Source: Rhizobium sp.
GTDB lineage: Bacteria; Pseudomonadota; Alphaproteobacteria; Rhizobiales; Rhizobiaceae
Assembly (NCBI GenBank): GCA_028290545.1
Contig: JAQGJP010000096.1
Span: 1-64,000 of the forward strand
Reading direction: 5' to 3'
Length of the DNA: 64,000 nucleotides
Part shown: positions 36,969 to 45,588 of the stretch, one piece after another
Layout of the letters: each line of letters begins with the position of its first letter
Numbering within the stretch: position 1 is the stretch's first letter
Program-made: the position numbers and the translations under genes
The notes under the pieces: generated by a model
Databases searched by the model: none
What the model saw: only the letters and a program-made list of their open reading frames with translations
Told to the model about the DNA's origin: nothing

Positions 36969-38807
36969 TTAGAAAACTTGGCTCGGTATTTTTACCTCGA
37001 TTGTTGAGGGATCTGCCTTCCCGATTACAGGTGAAAGGACCACGAGTGTTCGCGATGTTTCCATTGGATGTAATTTTGTCGCTATCCAAAGCGCCTCGTC
37101 TTGTAACTTACTGGGATTATAAGAAACGACAATTCGGCTGTCTTGTACGAATAGTTTGCTCTGCTCTGTCGGCGCTGATACGTCAAAATTGCTCCAACGG
37201 TACCGGCCAAGCTCCCCAATTACCGACTTTGCTTGAGAGCTTAACGTGTCCGGATCGGTCACTATCTTCAAGGTGACACCATAAAGGTTGGCTGAGCTGA
37301 GACGTAGCGGGAGCCAAATCGAGCTAATCCCCGAGCTTACAACGATCGCAAAAATGAGCGCGTACAAAAGGCTTTTGAAATCAAAAAGCCATTGCCGAAA
37401 CGTTATCCTACCTCTCTCCAAGAATTTTCTTGAATCATACCGCAACGCGTCAATTTGATCAGCAAAAACTCCATCGCCAAAAGTGCGCCATTCGCGCAGT
37501 AAATCCAACCTGCTACGAAGGGAAAAAAGAGAGGCGAAAGCAAGAAGATATAAAAAAACGGCCACGACACCCCAAGTTACAGGAAACCCTTTCGTTGTAA
37601 TTACATACCATCGCCACAAGCTAGGTGTGTCCGATGAGAATGCTGTAACTGAACTATTAAAGGAACTAAATGATCCTTCGACTATACTTGAAAATAACGC
37701 AAGAATAACGAGGCCAAAAGCGAGAATTCGACCATCCAGATCGTCATTAATCGCTCTTTCTGTTTCACGGGCCAAATAAAAAGGTCGACCGCCTCTTCCA
37801 AAAGAAATTATACTGCGTCCCCCCCCCTCTACTCTCTTCAAAAATTTTCTAATATCTGAGTGCGGGCTTTCAGTGGGGCCGCCAAAGAGTGAAGAAAAAA
37901 ATGATCTGTCCGCCTTATCCTTTTTCGCCGGTTCATTATGTTTTTTTACTATTTCCTCCACCATTCTAAAAATGGAATCTGTGGAATCCTTGATTTCCTT
38001 CAGAACAATAAAGCTTTGATCAATGCTGGCTTTAAATTTTATATTGCCAATCAATGGTACCTTACCAAATTCGTTTAGGTCGGAATGATAGGGTAGCGGA
38101 TGGCGTGTCCTCAATATATCGGTCGCGACCGCCGTAATTTTGTTCAAGGATAATTTTTCAAGCTCCTTATCCGATGAGCCTCTCTTAATTGCCTCGATTA
38201 GCGCTCCACTAAAAGCAGTATACTCCCCTTCAAAAAGAACTTTATCCGATAGATCGCCCGGAGGACTTGAGCATATTGTGAAGCCGCCCATTTTTTGAGA
38301 TTGGTCCAACTCGCTTGCTTTAGCTGAGGTCGAAATTGCGTCTCTGGTCTCGTCCGCGAGTATCTGGGGGAAATTATGTGGTGCTTGTGTCAGTGCAAGA
38401 CCGCTGTAGCAGGCATCAAGGACAATGATATAATTTCGAGCTTTGATTTTCAGGAACAGATCCCGCAGGTCCCTGAAACTCTTGGAAAGCTGGTCCTCAA
38501 AGCCTAATTTGGTCTCGGATCCGTAGATATGAAGCTTTCCCTGGACCGGCTTCCCATGTGAGCAGATATAAAGTATCGCGTTTTCATAAGACGCTCTTGA
38601 ATTCCGGCTTTCAGTAAGCGATTCGATCATGTCGTTTGTCGAAGGGTTTTCCGGAGAAACTATCTCAGCGCCCAGTATATGCCGATCCGAAAGAAGCTGT
38701 TTCAGTTCGGAGACGTTGTTTTTCGCAAAATCTATCGAATCAACACTCTTTCCTTCCTTGTTTTTTGCAAACGTACTGACCCCAAAAAGGAAAGCAATAT
38801 CGGCCAT
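36969..38807 (-). CDS. Caspase-fold protease with C-terminal membrane helices (putative conflict effector)
   Basis: A 612-residue protein. Residues about 1-250 are a caspase/metacaspase-like C14 domain with the catalytic dyad intact: His84 in ILYICSHGKP and Cys133 in YIIVLDACYSGLA. The late strand/helix element TAFSGALIEAIKRG and HPLPYHSDL are also typical. A charged linker (~255-355) follows, then three predicted membrane helices (about 362-384, 408-428, 480-500) and a ~100-residue soluble tail. ATG 38807 follows AAAGGTGAG, so the TTG extension is not needed. Only 4 nt separate it from the EACC1-like gene upstream. The AT-rich composition differs from both flanks and suggests transfer. A membrane-targeted suicide protease is inferred, not shown. 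Confidence 0.85.
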   Translation of the reverse strand: MADIAFLFGVSTFAKNKEGKSVDSIDFAKNNVSELKQLLSDRHILGAEIVSPENPSTNDMIESLTESRNSRASYENAILYICSHGKPVQGKLHIYGSETKLGFEDQLSKSFRDLRDLFLKIKARNYIIVLDACYSGLALTQAPHNFPQILADETRDAISTSAKASELDQSQKMGGFTICSSPPGDLSDKVLFEGEYTAFSGALIEAIKRGSSDKELEKLSLNKITAVATDILRTRHPLPYHSDLNEFGKVPLIGNIKFKASIDQSFIVLKEIKDSTDSIFRMVEEIVKKHNEPAKKDKADRSFFSSLFGGPTESPHSDIRKFLKRVEGGGRSIISFGRGGRPFYLARETERAINDDLDGRILAFGLVILALFSSIVEGSFSSFNSSVTAFSSDTPSLWRWYVITTKGFPVTWGVVAVFLYLLAFASLFSLRSRLDLLREWRTFGDGVFADQIDALRYDSRKFLERGRITFRQWLFDFKSLLYALIFAIVVSSGISSIWLPLRLSSANLYGVTLKIVTDPDTLSSQAKSVIGELGRYRWSNFDVSAPTEQSKLFVQDSRIVVSYNPSKLQDEALWIATKLHPMETSRTLVVLSPVIGKADPSTIEVKIPSQVF

Positions 38808-38811
38808 CAGC

Positions 38812-39201
38812 TCACCTTTTGCCAAAGAACCGATCGACTAAAGCTCTCGTGTCCTCGGACGTGAGAGTTGTTGTATCCAGTTGCAATTCCTCGGTCTGGC
38901 CTTTGGCGACAGTTCTTCGCAGCTTAATCTTGGTGGGCGCGTTCAATTTTCCATTTACGATTTTTCCAAGCTCTCTGAGCAGCAGGAGGACAGCTGGAGC
39001 ACTTACGAGTACTTGAAGTATAGGCAGCCATTCCAGCCCAAGTTTTTCTTTGTTCTCCGCCGCCGCTGCCGAAACCTGAGAACCACGGACAACCTCTGGC
39101 AGCGTCTCTTCGGCATCGATCATTGCCTCTCGCACAGCCTGAGGGTCGTCGTTGAACGCTTCATGAAAATCGACTTCAAATTGGATTTCATCATCGCTCA
39201 A
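38812..39201 (-). CDS. EACC1-like small one-TM protein
   Basis: A 129-residue protein: an acidic N-terminal part (FEVDFHEAFNDDPQAVREAM), one hydrophobic segment at about residues 56-77 (LEWLPILQVLVSAPAVLLLL), then a strand-rich tail TKIKLRRTVAKGQTEELQLD and TLTSEDTRALVDRFF. This architecture matches my recollection of EACC1 (effector-associated constant component 1), an adaptor found beside caspase, trypsin and other effectors in predicted NTP-dependent conflict systems. The only in-frame start is TTG at 39199-39201; the frame stops upstream and has no ATG. It leads a two-gene operon with the caspase gene. Confidence 0.65.
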   Translation of the reverse strand: MSDDEIQFEVDFHEAFNDDPQAVREAMIDAEETLPEVVRGSQVSAAAAENKEKLGLEWLPILQVLVSAPAVLLLLRELGKIVNGKLNAPTKIKLRRTVAKGQTEELQLDTTTLTSEDTRALVDRFFGKR

Positions 39202-39213
39202 TTTGTGCCCCCA

Positions 39214-39219
39214 ATTATA
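39214..39219 (-). promoter_or_regulatory. Perfect -10 box just upstream of EACC1-like gene
   Basis: TATAAT on the minus strand ends 13 nt before the TTG start. Transcription would begin about 6-7 nt before the start codon, giving a nearly leaderless mRNA. No good -35 hexamer is seen at 17 nt (TAACTT is the nearest). Confidence 0.4.
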
Positions 39220-39367
39220 CCCCCTAAGATGTGGAATAAGTTAGCACGAACTGGGAGGGACTACAACTCAAGACGAGTATCTCAGTGTCGCTACGAACGG
39301 GATCTGGTGGTGTGAGCTTTGCTCAAGATAGAATGCATATAACTTGATTGATATGGGCAGGGCTGAC

Positions 39368-40003
39368 ATGACGATTCTGGAATTTCTCGACTATCTGGCA
39401 ATTGCGCTGTTCGCTGCCACCGGCGCATTGGCAGCGAGCCGCAAGCAACTCGATCTGATCGGTTTCATATTCCTCGCGGCGATCACCGGCATCGGCGGTG
39501 GAACGTTCCGCGATCTGATCCTCGGCGCCCTTCCGGTGTTCTGGGTCAAGAATCCGAATTACATGCTGGTGTGCCTTGCCTCGGCGGTGGTCGTCTATTT
39601 CACCGCGCATCTGTGGGAATCGCGCTACCGAATGCTCCTCTGGCTGGATGCGATCGGGCTCTCGGCCTATGCCGCACTGGGTGCGGCAAAGGGGCTGGCG
39701 GCAACTGGCTCACCCGTGGTGGCGATCGTCACCGGCATGCTGACCGCGACTTTCGGCGGCGTTTTGCGCGATATCGTCGCCGGCGAACCGTCGGTATTGC
39801 TCCGCCCGGAAATCTATGTGTCGGCGGCGCTCGCCGGCGCCGCGGTGTTCACGGTGGCCGATGCGCTGGGCTTCAGCCAGATCATGTGCTTCGGGCTGGC
39901 TATGCTGACGGCCTTCGTCATCCGCGGCGGTGCGCTACGCTACGGCTGGACGTTCCCTGTCTATAAGCGCCGGCCCGGACGTCATCCCGATGATGTAATG
40001 TGA
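39368..40003 (+). CDS. Trimeric intracellular cation (TRIC) channel family protein
   Basis: A 211-residue protein with seven membrane helices, formerly UPF0126/YadS. Duplicated motifs are visible: AIALFAATGALAASRKQLDL, TGIGGGTFRDLILG and, in the second half, TATFGGVLRDIVAGEPSVLL. The GGG kink and the RD pairs are characteristic of prokaryotic TRIC channels that pass K+/Na+. The ATG at 39368 has GGCAGGGC upstream and matches family length; TTG 39344 and ATG 39353 are alternatives. Confidence 0.92.
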   Translation: MTILEFLDYLAIALFAATGALAASRKQLDLIGFIFLAAITGIGGGTFRDLILGALPVFWVKNPNYMLVCLASAVVVYFTAHLWESRYRMLLWLDAIGLSAYAALGAAKGLAATGSPVVAIVTGMLTATFGGVLRDIVAGEPSVLLRPEIYVSAALAGAAVFTVADALGFSQIMCFGLAMLTAFVIRGGALRYGWTFPVYKRRPGRHPDDVM

Positions 40004-40139
40004 GGATTGTTCTATAGGAACGTCTTGTACTGCTGGCCTGTGGCTGGTCACGAAAGCTTCATCTGTGCTTCAAGTGACCGTCATATCGCCTGCCTATGGC
40101 TTCTGCGTCTTAACAATGCCAGCCCATAGGTGATTTTTC

Positions 40140-41495
40140 ATGACCAAGTTCTTTCTTGCTTCAGTTTCTCTCGCGGTGCTGATGGCTTCAGCCGCCGTCG
40201 CCGAAGAAAAAGTTTTCCCGGCCAAACTCACCGCTCATGCCGTCCTGCCGGCAAATACCATCGTCGCCGCGCCGACCGATGCCGCAGATTTCCTGAAGAC
40301 GGCGGCGAAATTCACCACGCCGGATCGCAAGCGCGCCGAAGGTCTCGGCACCGTTCCGGGCCTGGACGGCGTTCTGCCGACCGGTCTTTCCATGCCCTTC
40401 AACGGCCAGGCGATCCAGGGCTTCTCGGGCATCAAGACCATGGCGGACGGTACGTTCTGGACGCTTTCGGACAATGGTTTCGGCTCGAAAATGAATTCCA
40501 GCGACGCCATGCTTTTCCTGCATCACCTGTCGTTCGACTGGAAGAGCGGCAAGGTCAACGTGCTGGAAAATGTCTTCCTGTCCGACCCCGACAAGAAGGC
40601 GCCGTTCCCGATCGTCATGGAAGGCGCCGCCAAGCGCTATCTGACGGGTGCCGATTTCGACATCGAATCGGTCCAGCCGGTTGCTGACGGCTTCTGGATC
40701 GGCGATGAATTCGGTCCTTACCTCCTGAAGTTCTCGAGCGACGGCAAACTGACCGACGTCATCCCGACCAAGGTCGGCGAACTCGAAGTCAAGTCACCGG
40801 ACAATCCGACCGTGGCCGTTCCCAAGGATCCCACACAGAAGCTTCCGGCCTTCAATGTGAAGCGTTCGGGCGGCTACGAGGGCCTGGCAATGTCGAAGGA
40901 CGGCAGCAAGCTTTACGCCCTGCTGGAAGGTCCGCTCTTCAAGGACGGCTCGGTTGAAAAGGTCGACAACCATCCTGCCCTGCGCATCTTCGAATTCGAC
41001 ACGGCTTCCAAGGATTTCACCGGCCGCTACTGGCTCTACCCGTTCGCGGACGGCGGCGAATCGATCGGCGATTTCAATATGCTGGACGCGTCCACCGGTC
41101 TGGTCATCGAACGCGACAATGGCGCCGGCACCCCGGACAAGGCTTGCGCCGATCCGAAGAATCCGAAGCCGGATTGCTTCGCTGTCGCCGCCAAGCTCAA
41201 GCGCATCTACAAGATCGAGTTCAGCGATGCCAATGTCGGCAAGGCCGTCCGCAAGATCGGTTATATCGACCTGCTGAATATTGCCGATCCGGACCACAAG
41301 CGGCTGCAGGGCGGGCATGATGCCGTCTATAACATGCCGTTTGTCACCATCGAGAATGTCGATCGCGTCGATGCGACGCATATCATCGTCGGCAACGACA
41401 ACAATCTGCCGTTCTCCTCGGGCCGGACGCTTGGCAAGGCGGATGACAACGAGTTCGTCATCCTCGACGTCGCCGAATTCCTCAACACGAAATAA
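40140..41495 (+). CDS. Periplasmic esterase-like activity of phytase family protein
   Basis: A 451-residue protein with a signal peptide (FFLASVSLAVLMASAAVA-EE) and a beta-propeller phytase-like/esterase-like domain: FSGIKTMADGTFWTLSDNGF, DIESVQPVADGFWIGDEFGP, GGYEGLAMSKDGSKLYALLE, LVIERDNGAG and IIVGNDNNLPFSSGR. The conserved acidic residues that bind metal in this family are present. It probably hydrolyses phosphoesters in the periplasm, but the substrate is unproven. It is monocistronic with a terminator following. Confidence 0.9.
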   Translation: MTKFFLASVSLAVLMASAAVAEEKVFPAKLTAHAVLPANTIVAAPTDAADFLKTAAKFTTPDRKRAEGLGTVPGLDGVLPTGLSMPFNGQAIQGFSGIKTMADGTFWTLSDNGFGSKMNSSDAMLFLHHLSFDWKSGKVNVLENVFLSDPDKKAPFPIVMEGAAKRYLTGADFDIESVQPVADGFWIGDEFGPYLLKFSSDGKLTDVIPTKVGELEVKSPDNPTVAVPKDPTQKLPAFNVKRSGGYEGLAMSKDGSKLYALLEGPLFKDGSVEKVDNHPALRIFEFDTASKDFTGRYWLYPFADGGESIGDFNMLDASTGLVIERDNGAGTPDKACADPKNPKPDCFAVAAKLKRIYKIEFSDANVGKAVRKIGYIDLLNIADPDHKRLQGGHDAVYNMPFVTIENVDRVDATHIIVGNDNNLPFSSGRTLGKADDNEFVILDVAEFLNTK

Positions 41496-41515
41496 ATCGA
41501 GATAGCTGCAGACGG

Positions 41516-41546
41516 AGCCGCCCTGGCAAATGGTCCGGGCGGCTTT
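41516..41546 (+). terminator. Intrinsic terminator after phytase-like gene
   Basis: An 8-bp stem AGCCGCCC / GGGCGGCT (41516-41523 with 41537-41544), loop 13 nt, ends in a short T run, 20 bp after the stop. Confidence 0.7.
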
Positions 41547-41609
41547 CCAACGCCGCGCCGAGGTGTCAGGCGACGATAAGGTCAGCGGGGGAGTTGACGA
41601 AAATCGTCC

Positions 41610-42029
41610 TCAGCGTGCCTTTTCGCGCAGCCGTATGACCACGTCGACATGGGCGATTTCCATCCCCTCCGGCGGCTCCGGCAGGTTGGCGATCGTAATA
41701 TTGCTCAGTGGAATGTCGAGAACTTCATTGCGGCCCTCGACAAAGAAGTGGTGGTGGTCCGAAACATTGGTGTCGAAATAGGTTCGGCTGCCCTCGACGG
41801 CGAGGACGCGGATCATTCGCGCTTCGGTAAACTGGTGCAATGTATTGTAGACGGTGGCGAGCGAAACATCGATACCGGCATCGGTCGCTTCTTCATGCAG
41901 TTCTTCGACGGTCAGGTGGCGGTCGCCCTTGGCATAGAGCAGGGATGCAAGCGCCATGCGCTGGCGCGTCGGGCGCAATCCCGCCTGCCGCAATCTCGCC
42001 TCGGTTTTTGTCGCATGATCACTGGCCAT
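41610..42029 (-). CDS. irr: Fur-family iron response regulator Irr
   Basis: A 139-residue Fur-superfamily regulator: the winged helix is at about residues 10-85 (LRPTRQRMALASLLYAKGDR, SLATVYNTLHQFTEARMIRV), followed by the dimerisation part with the histidine cluster SDHHHFF and ending AHVDVVIRL. Irr in Rhizobiales represses haem and iron-demanding genes when iron is low and is destabilised by haem. The protein contains no cysteine, so it has no N-terminal Cys-Pro haem motif; the HHH cluster is the likely haem site. ATG 42029 is chosen over an upstream TTG. It is divergent from fabA, the usual rhizobial order. Confidence 0.9.
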   Translation of the reverse strand: MASDHATKTEARLRQAGLRPTRQRMALASLLYAKGDRHLTVEELHEEATDAGIDVSLATVYNTLHQFTEARMIRVLAVEGSRTYFDTNVSDHHHFFVEGRNEVLDIPLSNITIANLPEPPEGMEIAHVDVVIRLREKAR

Positions 42030-42258
42030 AAATGCCAAGCTCCGATCCCGTTAAAATAGGAGTAATTTTGTCAACGATATATAGGCTGGGCATCGGTCTT
42101 TCAACAGATTTTCGTAATCCCGCCTTTCAGAGGCATTGGAAAACAGCGATTTGGGTTGGCTTTTTGTCTTTGCATCCTATATTGGCGGCATCAAGACCGC
42201 GTTCCGGGCGTGTCATGTGCGACTGTAATGCATAAGATATGAGGGGGGATTGCCTTTT

Positions 42259-42774
42259 ATGGCTGTTCAGAAGTCAAGCTATACCTATGAGGAAATTCTG
42301 ACCTGCTCGCATGGTCAGATGTTCGGTCTCGGCAATGCGCAATTGCCACTGCCGCCGATGCTGATGTTCAACCGCATCACCGAAATTTCCGAAACCGGCG
42401 GCCCGAACGACAAGGGTATGATCCGCGCAGAATTTGATATCACGTCCGATCTCTGGTTTTTTGCCTGCCATTTCGAAGGCGATCCGGTGATGCCCGGCTG
42501 CCTGGGCCTCGATGCCATGTGGCAGCTCACGGGATTCTATCTCGGCTGGCTGGGAGAACTCGGCAAGGGCCGCGCGATCTCCACCGGCGAAGTGAAGTTC
42601 ACCGGCATGGTGACGCCCGAAACCAAGCTCGTGGAATATGGCATCGATTTCAAGCGCGTCATGCGCGGACGGCTGGTGCTCGGTATCGCCGACGGCTGGA
42701 TGAAGGCCGATGGCGAGGTAATCTACAAGGCGACCGATCTCAAGGTCGGGCTGTTCCAGGAAAAGGCGGCCTGA
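42259..42774 (+). CDS. fabA: 3-hydroxydecanoyl-[ACP] dehydratase/isomerase
   Basis: It introduces the cis double bond at the C10 stage of fatty-acid synthesis. The 171-residue protein has the hot-dog fold with the catalytic His in [20 protein letters not shown] and the Asp in [11 protein letters not shown], and [12 protein letters not shown]-type helix residues ([14 protein letters not shown]). ATG 42259 is preceded by GAGGGGGG at 42241-42248. It is the first gene of the fabA-fabB-fabI operon. Confidence 0.96.
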   Translation: MAVQKSSYTYEEILTCSHGQMFGLGNAQLPLPPMLMFNRITEISETGGPNDKGMIRAEFDITSDLWFFACHFEGDPVMPGCLGLDAMWQLTGFYLGWLGELGKGRAISTGEVKFTGMVTPETKLVEYGIDFKRVMRGRLVLGIADGWMKADGEVIYKATDLKVGLFQEKAA

Positions 42775-42822
42775 GCGGCTCACGCTCCGGTCAAATCGCT
42801 AACCATTTTAAGGTCTGATATC

Positions 42823-44043
42823 ATGAGACGTGTCGTTGTCACCGGTCTTGGGATCGTGTCATCCATCGGCAACAATGCCGCCGAGGTCACCGAATCCTTG
42901 CGGAACGCGAAATCCGGCATCTCCTTCTCGCCCGATTTCGCCGAACACGGATTCAAGTGCCAGGTCTGGGGTGCGCCGAAGCTGGATGTGACCGGCATGG
43001 TCGATCGCCGCGCAACGCGCTTCCTGTCGACGGCCGGCCAGTGGAATCACATATCCATGCTGCAGGCGATCGTAGATTCAGGACTTGAGGAGAGTGACAT
43101 CTCCAATGAGCGCACCGGCATCATCATGGGTTCCGGCGGTCCGTCGACCCGGACGATCGTCGATGCCGCCGATATCACCAGACAGAATACCAGCCCCAAG
43201 CGCATCGGCCCGTTCGCGGTACCGAAGGCGATGTCCTCGACCGCATCCGCCACGCTCGCCACCTGGTTCAAGATTCACGGCGTCAACTATTCGATCTCGT
43301 CGGCCTGCTCGACATCGGCGCATTGCATCGGCAATGCTGCGGAAATGATCCAGTGGGGCAAGCAGGATGTGATGTTTGCCGGCGGCCACGAAGATCTCGA
43401 CTGGACGATGTCGAACCTCTTCGATGCCATGGGCGCGATGTCGACCAAGTATAACGACACGCCGGAAGTGGCCTCGCGCGCCTATGATGCCAACCGCGAT
43501 GGTTTCGTCATTGCCGGCGGCGCGGGCGTGGTGATTCTCGAAGAGCTCGAGCACGCCAGGGCACGCGGCGCCAAGATCTATTGCGAGCTGACCGGTTATG
43601 GTGCGACCTCGGACGGCTACGACATGGTCGCTCCCTCGGGTGAAGGCGCCAAGCGCTGCATGAAGCTCGCGCTGTCCACCGTCAAGAACAAGGTCGACTA
43701 CGTCAATACCCACGGCACGTCGACTCCGGTTGGTGACAGCAAGGAGATCGGAGCGATTCGCGAAGTGTTCGGCCCGGAGATGCCGCATATCCAGTCGACC
43801 AAGTCTCTGACCGGCCACTCGCTGGGTGCGGCGGGCGTGCAGGAGGCAATCTACTCGATCCTGTCGATGGAAAATCGATTCATCGGCGAAAGCGCCCATA
43901 TCGAAATGATCGATCCGGAATTCGAAGGCGTGCCGATCGTCCGCAAGCGCATCGATGACGCCACGATCGACACGGCGCTGTCGAATTCATTCGGCTTCGG
44001 CGGCACGAATGCGACGCTGGTCTTCGAACGGTTTAATGGATAG
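42823..44043 (+). CDS. fabB: 3-oxoacyl-[ACP] synthase I
   Basis: It elongates the cis-3-decenoyl-ACP made by FabA and is required for unsaturated fatty acids. The 406-residue thiolase-fold enzyme has the active-site Cys in [13 protein letters not shown], the two His in [11 protein letters not shown] and [12 protein letters not shown], and the end [14 protein letters not shown]. It lies 48 bp after fabA and 4 bp before fabI. Confidence 0.97.
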   Translation: MRRVVVTGLGIVSSIGNNAAEVTESLRNAKSGISFSPDFAEHGFKCQVWGAPKLDVTGMVDRRATRFLSTAGQWNHISMLQAIVDSGLEESDISNERTGIIMGSGGPSTRTIVDAADITRQNTSPKRIGPFAVPKAMSSTASATLATWFKIHGVNYSISSACSTSAHCIGNAAEMIQWGKQDVMFAGGHEDLDWTMSNLFDAMGAMSTKYNDTPEVASRAYDANRDGFVIAGGAGVVILEELEHARARGAKIYCELTGYGATSDGYDMVAPSGEGAKRCMKLALSTVKNKVDYVNTHGTSTPVGDSKEIGAIREVFGPEMPHIQSTKSLTGHSLGAAGVQEAIYSILSMENRFIGESAHIEMIDPEFEGVPIVRKRIDDATIDTALSNSFGFGGTNATLVFERFNG

Positions 44044-44047
44044 GAAT

Positions 44048-44854
44048 ATGACAGGTATCATGCAGGGCAAACGCGGCCTCATCATGGGCGTCGCCAACAA
44101 TCACTCGATTGCCTGGGGCATTGCCAAGAATCTGGCCGCCCAGGGTGCCGAACTGGCCTTCACCTACCAGGGGGAAGCGCTCGGCAAGCGCGTCAAACCG
44201 CTGGCAGCCGAAGCGAACTCCGATTTCCTGCTTGAATGCGATGTCGAGAGCATTGAGTCTGTCGATAAGGTGTTTTCTTCGATCGAAAATAAGTGGGGCG
44301 GGCTCGATTTCGTCGTGCACGCGATCGGCTTTTCCGACAAGAATGAACTCAAGGGTCTTTATGCCGACACCTCGCGGGAAAACTTCACCCGCAGCATGGT
44401 GATCTCCTGTTTCTCCTTCACCGAGATTGCCAAACGCGCCGCGGGCCTGATGAAGGAGGGTGGATCGATGCTGACCCTTACCTATGGCGGCTCGACGCGG
44501 GTCATGCCGAACTATAATGTCATGGGCGTCGCCAAGGCCGCGCTCGAGGCTTCGGTGCGCTATCTCGCCGGCGACTACGGCCCGCGCGGCATTCGTGTCA
44601 ACGCAATCTCGGCCGGCCCGATCCGGACCCTGGCGGGCGCCGGGATCTCCGATGCGCGCGCCATGCTCAACTGGCAGCAGAAGAATTCGCCGATGCGGCG
44701 CACCGTGACGATCGAGGATGTGGGAAACTCAGCGCTTTATCTGCTTTCGGATATGTCGCGCGGCGTGACCGGCGAAATCCATTACGTCGATTCCGGCTAC
44801 AACATCACTTCGATGCCGACGCTGCAAACCCTCGGCAGGGCCGACCAGGACTGA
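44048..44854 (+). CDS. fabI: Enoyl-[ACP] reductase (NADH)
   Basis: It reduces trans-2-enoyl-ACP in the last step of each elongation cycle. The 268 residues show the FabI cofactor motif GVANNHSIAWGIA, AFTYQGEALGKRV, DFVVHAIGF, and the catalytic Tyr-x6-Lys in YNVMGVAKAAL. The ATG at 44048 sits in the overlap zone with the fabB end (a further in-frame ATG at 44036 overlaps fabB). FabI is the target of triclosan. The fabA-fabB-fabI order is conserved in rhizobia. Confidence 0.96.
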   Translation: MTGIMQGKRGLIMGVANNHSIAWGIAKNLAAQGAELAFTYQGEALGKRVKPLAAEANSDFLLECDVESIESVDKVFSSIENKWGGLDFVVHAIGFSDKNELKGLYADTSRENFTRSMVISCFSFTEIAKRAAGLMKEGGSMLTLTYGGSTRVMPNYNVMGVAKAALEASVRYLAGDYGPRGIRVNAISAGPIRTLAGAGISDARAMLNWQQKNSPMRRTVTIEDVGNSALYLLSDMSRGVTGEIHYVDSGYNITSMPTLQTLGRADQD

Positions 44855-44881
44855 TCAGCAATTCTTGGCAGCAAGATAAAC

Positions 44882-44912
44882 ATAGCCCGGCCAAACCCTT
44901 TGGCCGGGCTAT
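44882..44912 (+). terminator. Strong hairpin after fabI
   Basis: A perfect 14-bp stem (44882-44895 with 44899-44912) and a 3-nt loop lie 27 bp past the fabI stop. No U tract follows, so termination may be weak; the stem would still protect the 3' end of the operon mRNA. Confidence 0.65.
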
Positions 44913-45039
44913 GGAGTGCGGTGACGCACTCGGCTTTTTGCTGCAAGTGGTCCGCCGCCTTCGAACCCTTCAAATGACGCGTGCCGGGAGGGCGCGCATC
45001 ATTCGATGAAGGCACTCGCAGCACCCAACCGGGATGGCC

Positions 45040-45309
45040 CTACTTACCGTCAATCCCGATCAAGCCCTGGGAAACTGCGATGCCGATGGCATGCAGCCTG
45101 TTTCTCGCTCCGAGTTTTTCCTCGGCACTGGACAGCGTGAGTTCTATTTGCGTGTCTTCCAGTTTCAACGCACCGCTGATCTCGCTTGGCCGATAACCAT
45201 TGGCTGCGAATTTCAGGCAGGCTATTTCCATCTGCGTCAGCTCGAAATCACCACTGTTCGATCTCAGTTTCATACTTCTCTGATTCATCATCGTACCGTT
45301 CAAGTTCAT
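45040..45309 (-). CDS. Small LuxR-type helix-turn-helix protein
   Basis: An 89-residue protein that consists almost only of a GerE/LuxR-type DNA-binding domain: FELTQMEIACLKFAANGYRP, SEISGALKLEDTQIELTLSS and EKLGARNRLHAIGIAVSQGL. There is no signal-binding or receiver domain, so it would be constitutive or a partner of another regulator. The start is uncertain because no good ribosome binding site is seen; ATG 45309 or the Met pair at 45291/45288 are candidates. The frame extends to 45483 without homology. Confidence 0.7.
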   Translation of the reverse strand: MNLNGTMMNQRSMKLRSNSGDFELTQMEIACLKFAANGYRPSEISGALKLEDTQIELTLSSAEEKLGARNRLHAIGIAVSQGLIGIDGK

Positions 45310-45588
45310 ACCCGTGCGCGGCTCCTCCGAGCGTTGTTCCGTGGCGGATCGTTCAGCATTCGCCCGACCTGAAGCGCTTCGGCAACGATACAAAGCGCCC
45401 CGCATAACGCTGCGGAACGGCTCGTTGTGAAACAGTCTCATTCGGATTGACGCTGAATTAAGATAAATCATATGCAAAGGCATTCACACAGCACGCCAAA
45501 ATTTTGAACAAATGCTAAAATTATTCGCAGAATAAACGTCCGATCCCGTAACTTATGCGAAAAGAAGAACCAAAACGCTATGAAAATG

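Noticed and set aside
36919-37005. 28-codon frame MICDCRITRACGDRPRS upstream of caspase gene end
   Set aside because: It overlaps the 3' end of the caspase gene, with no ribosome binding site or conservation evidence.
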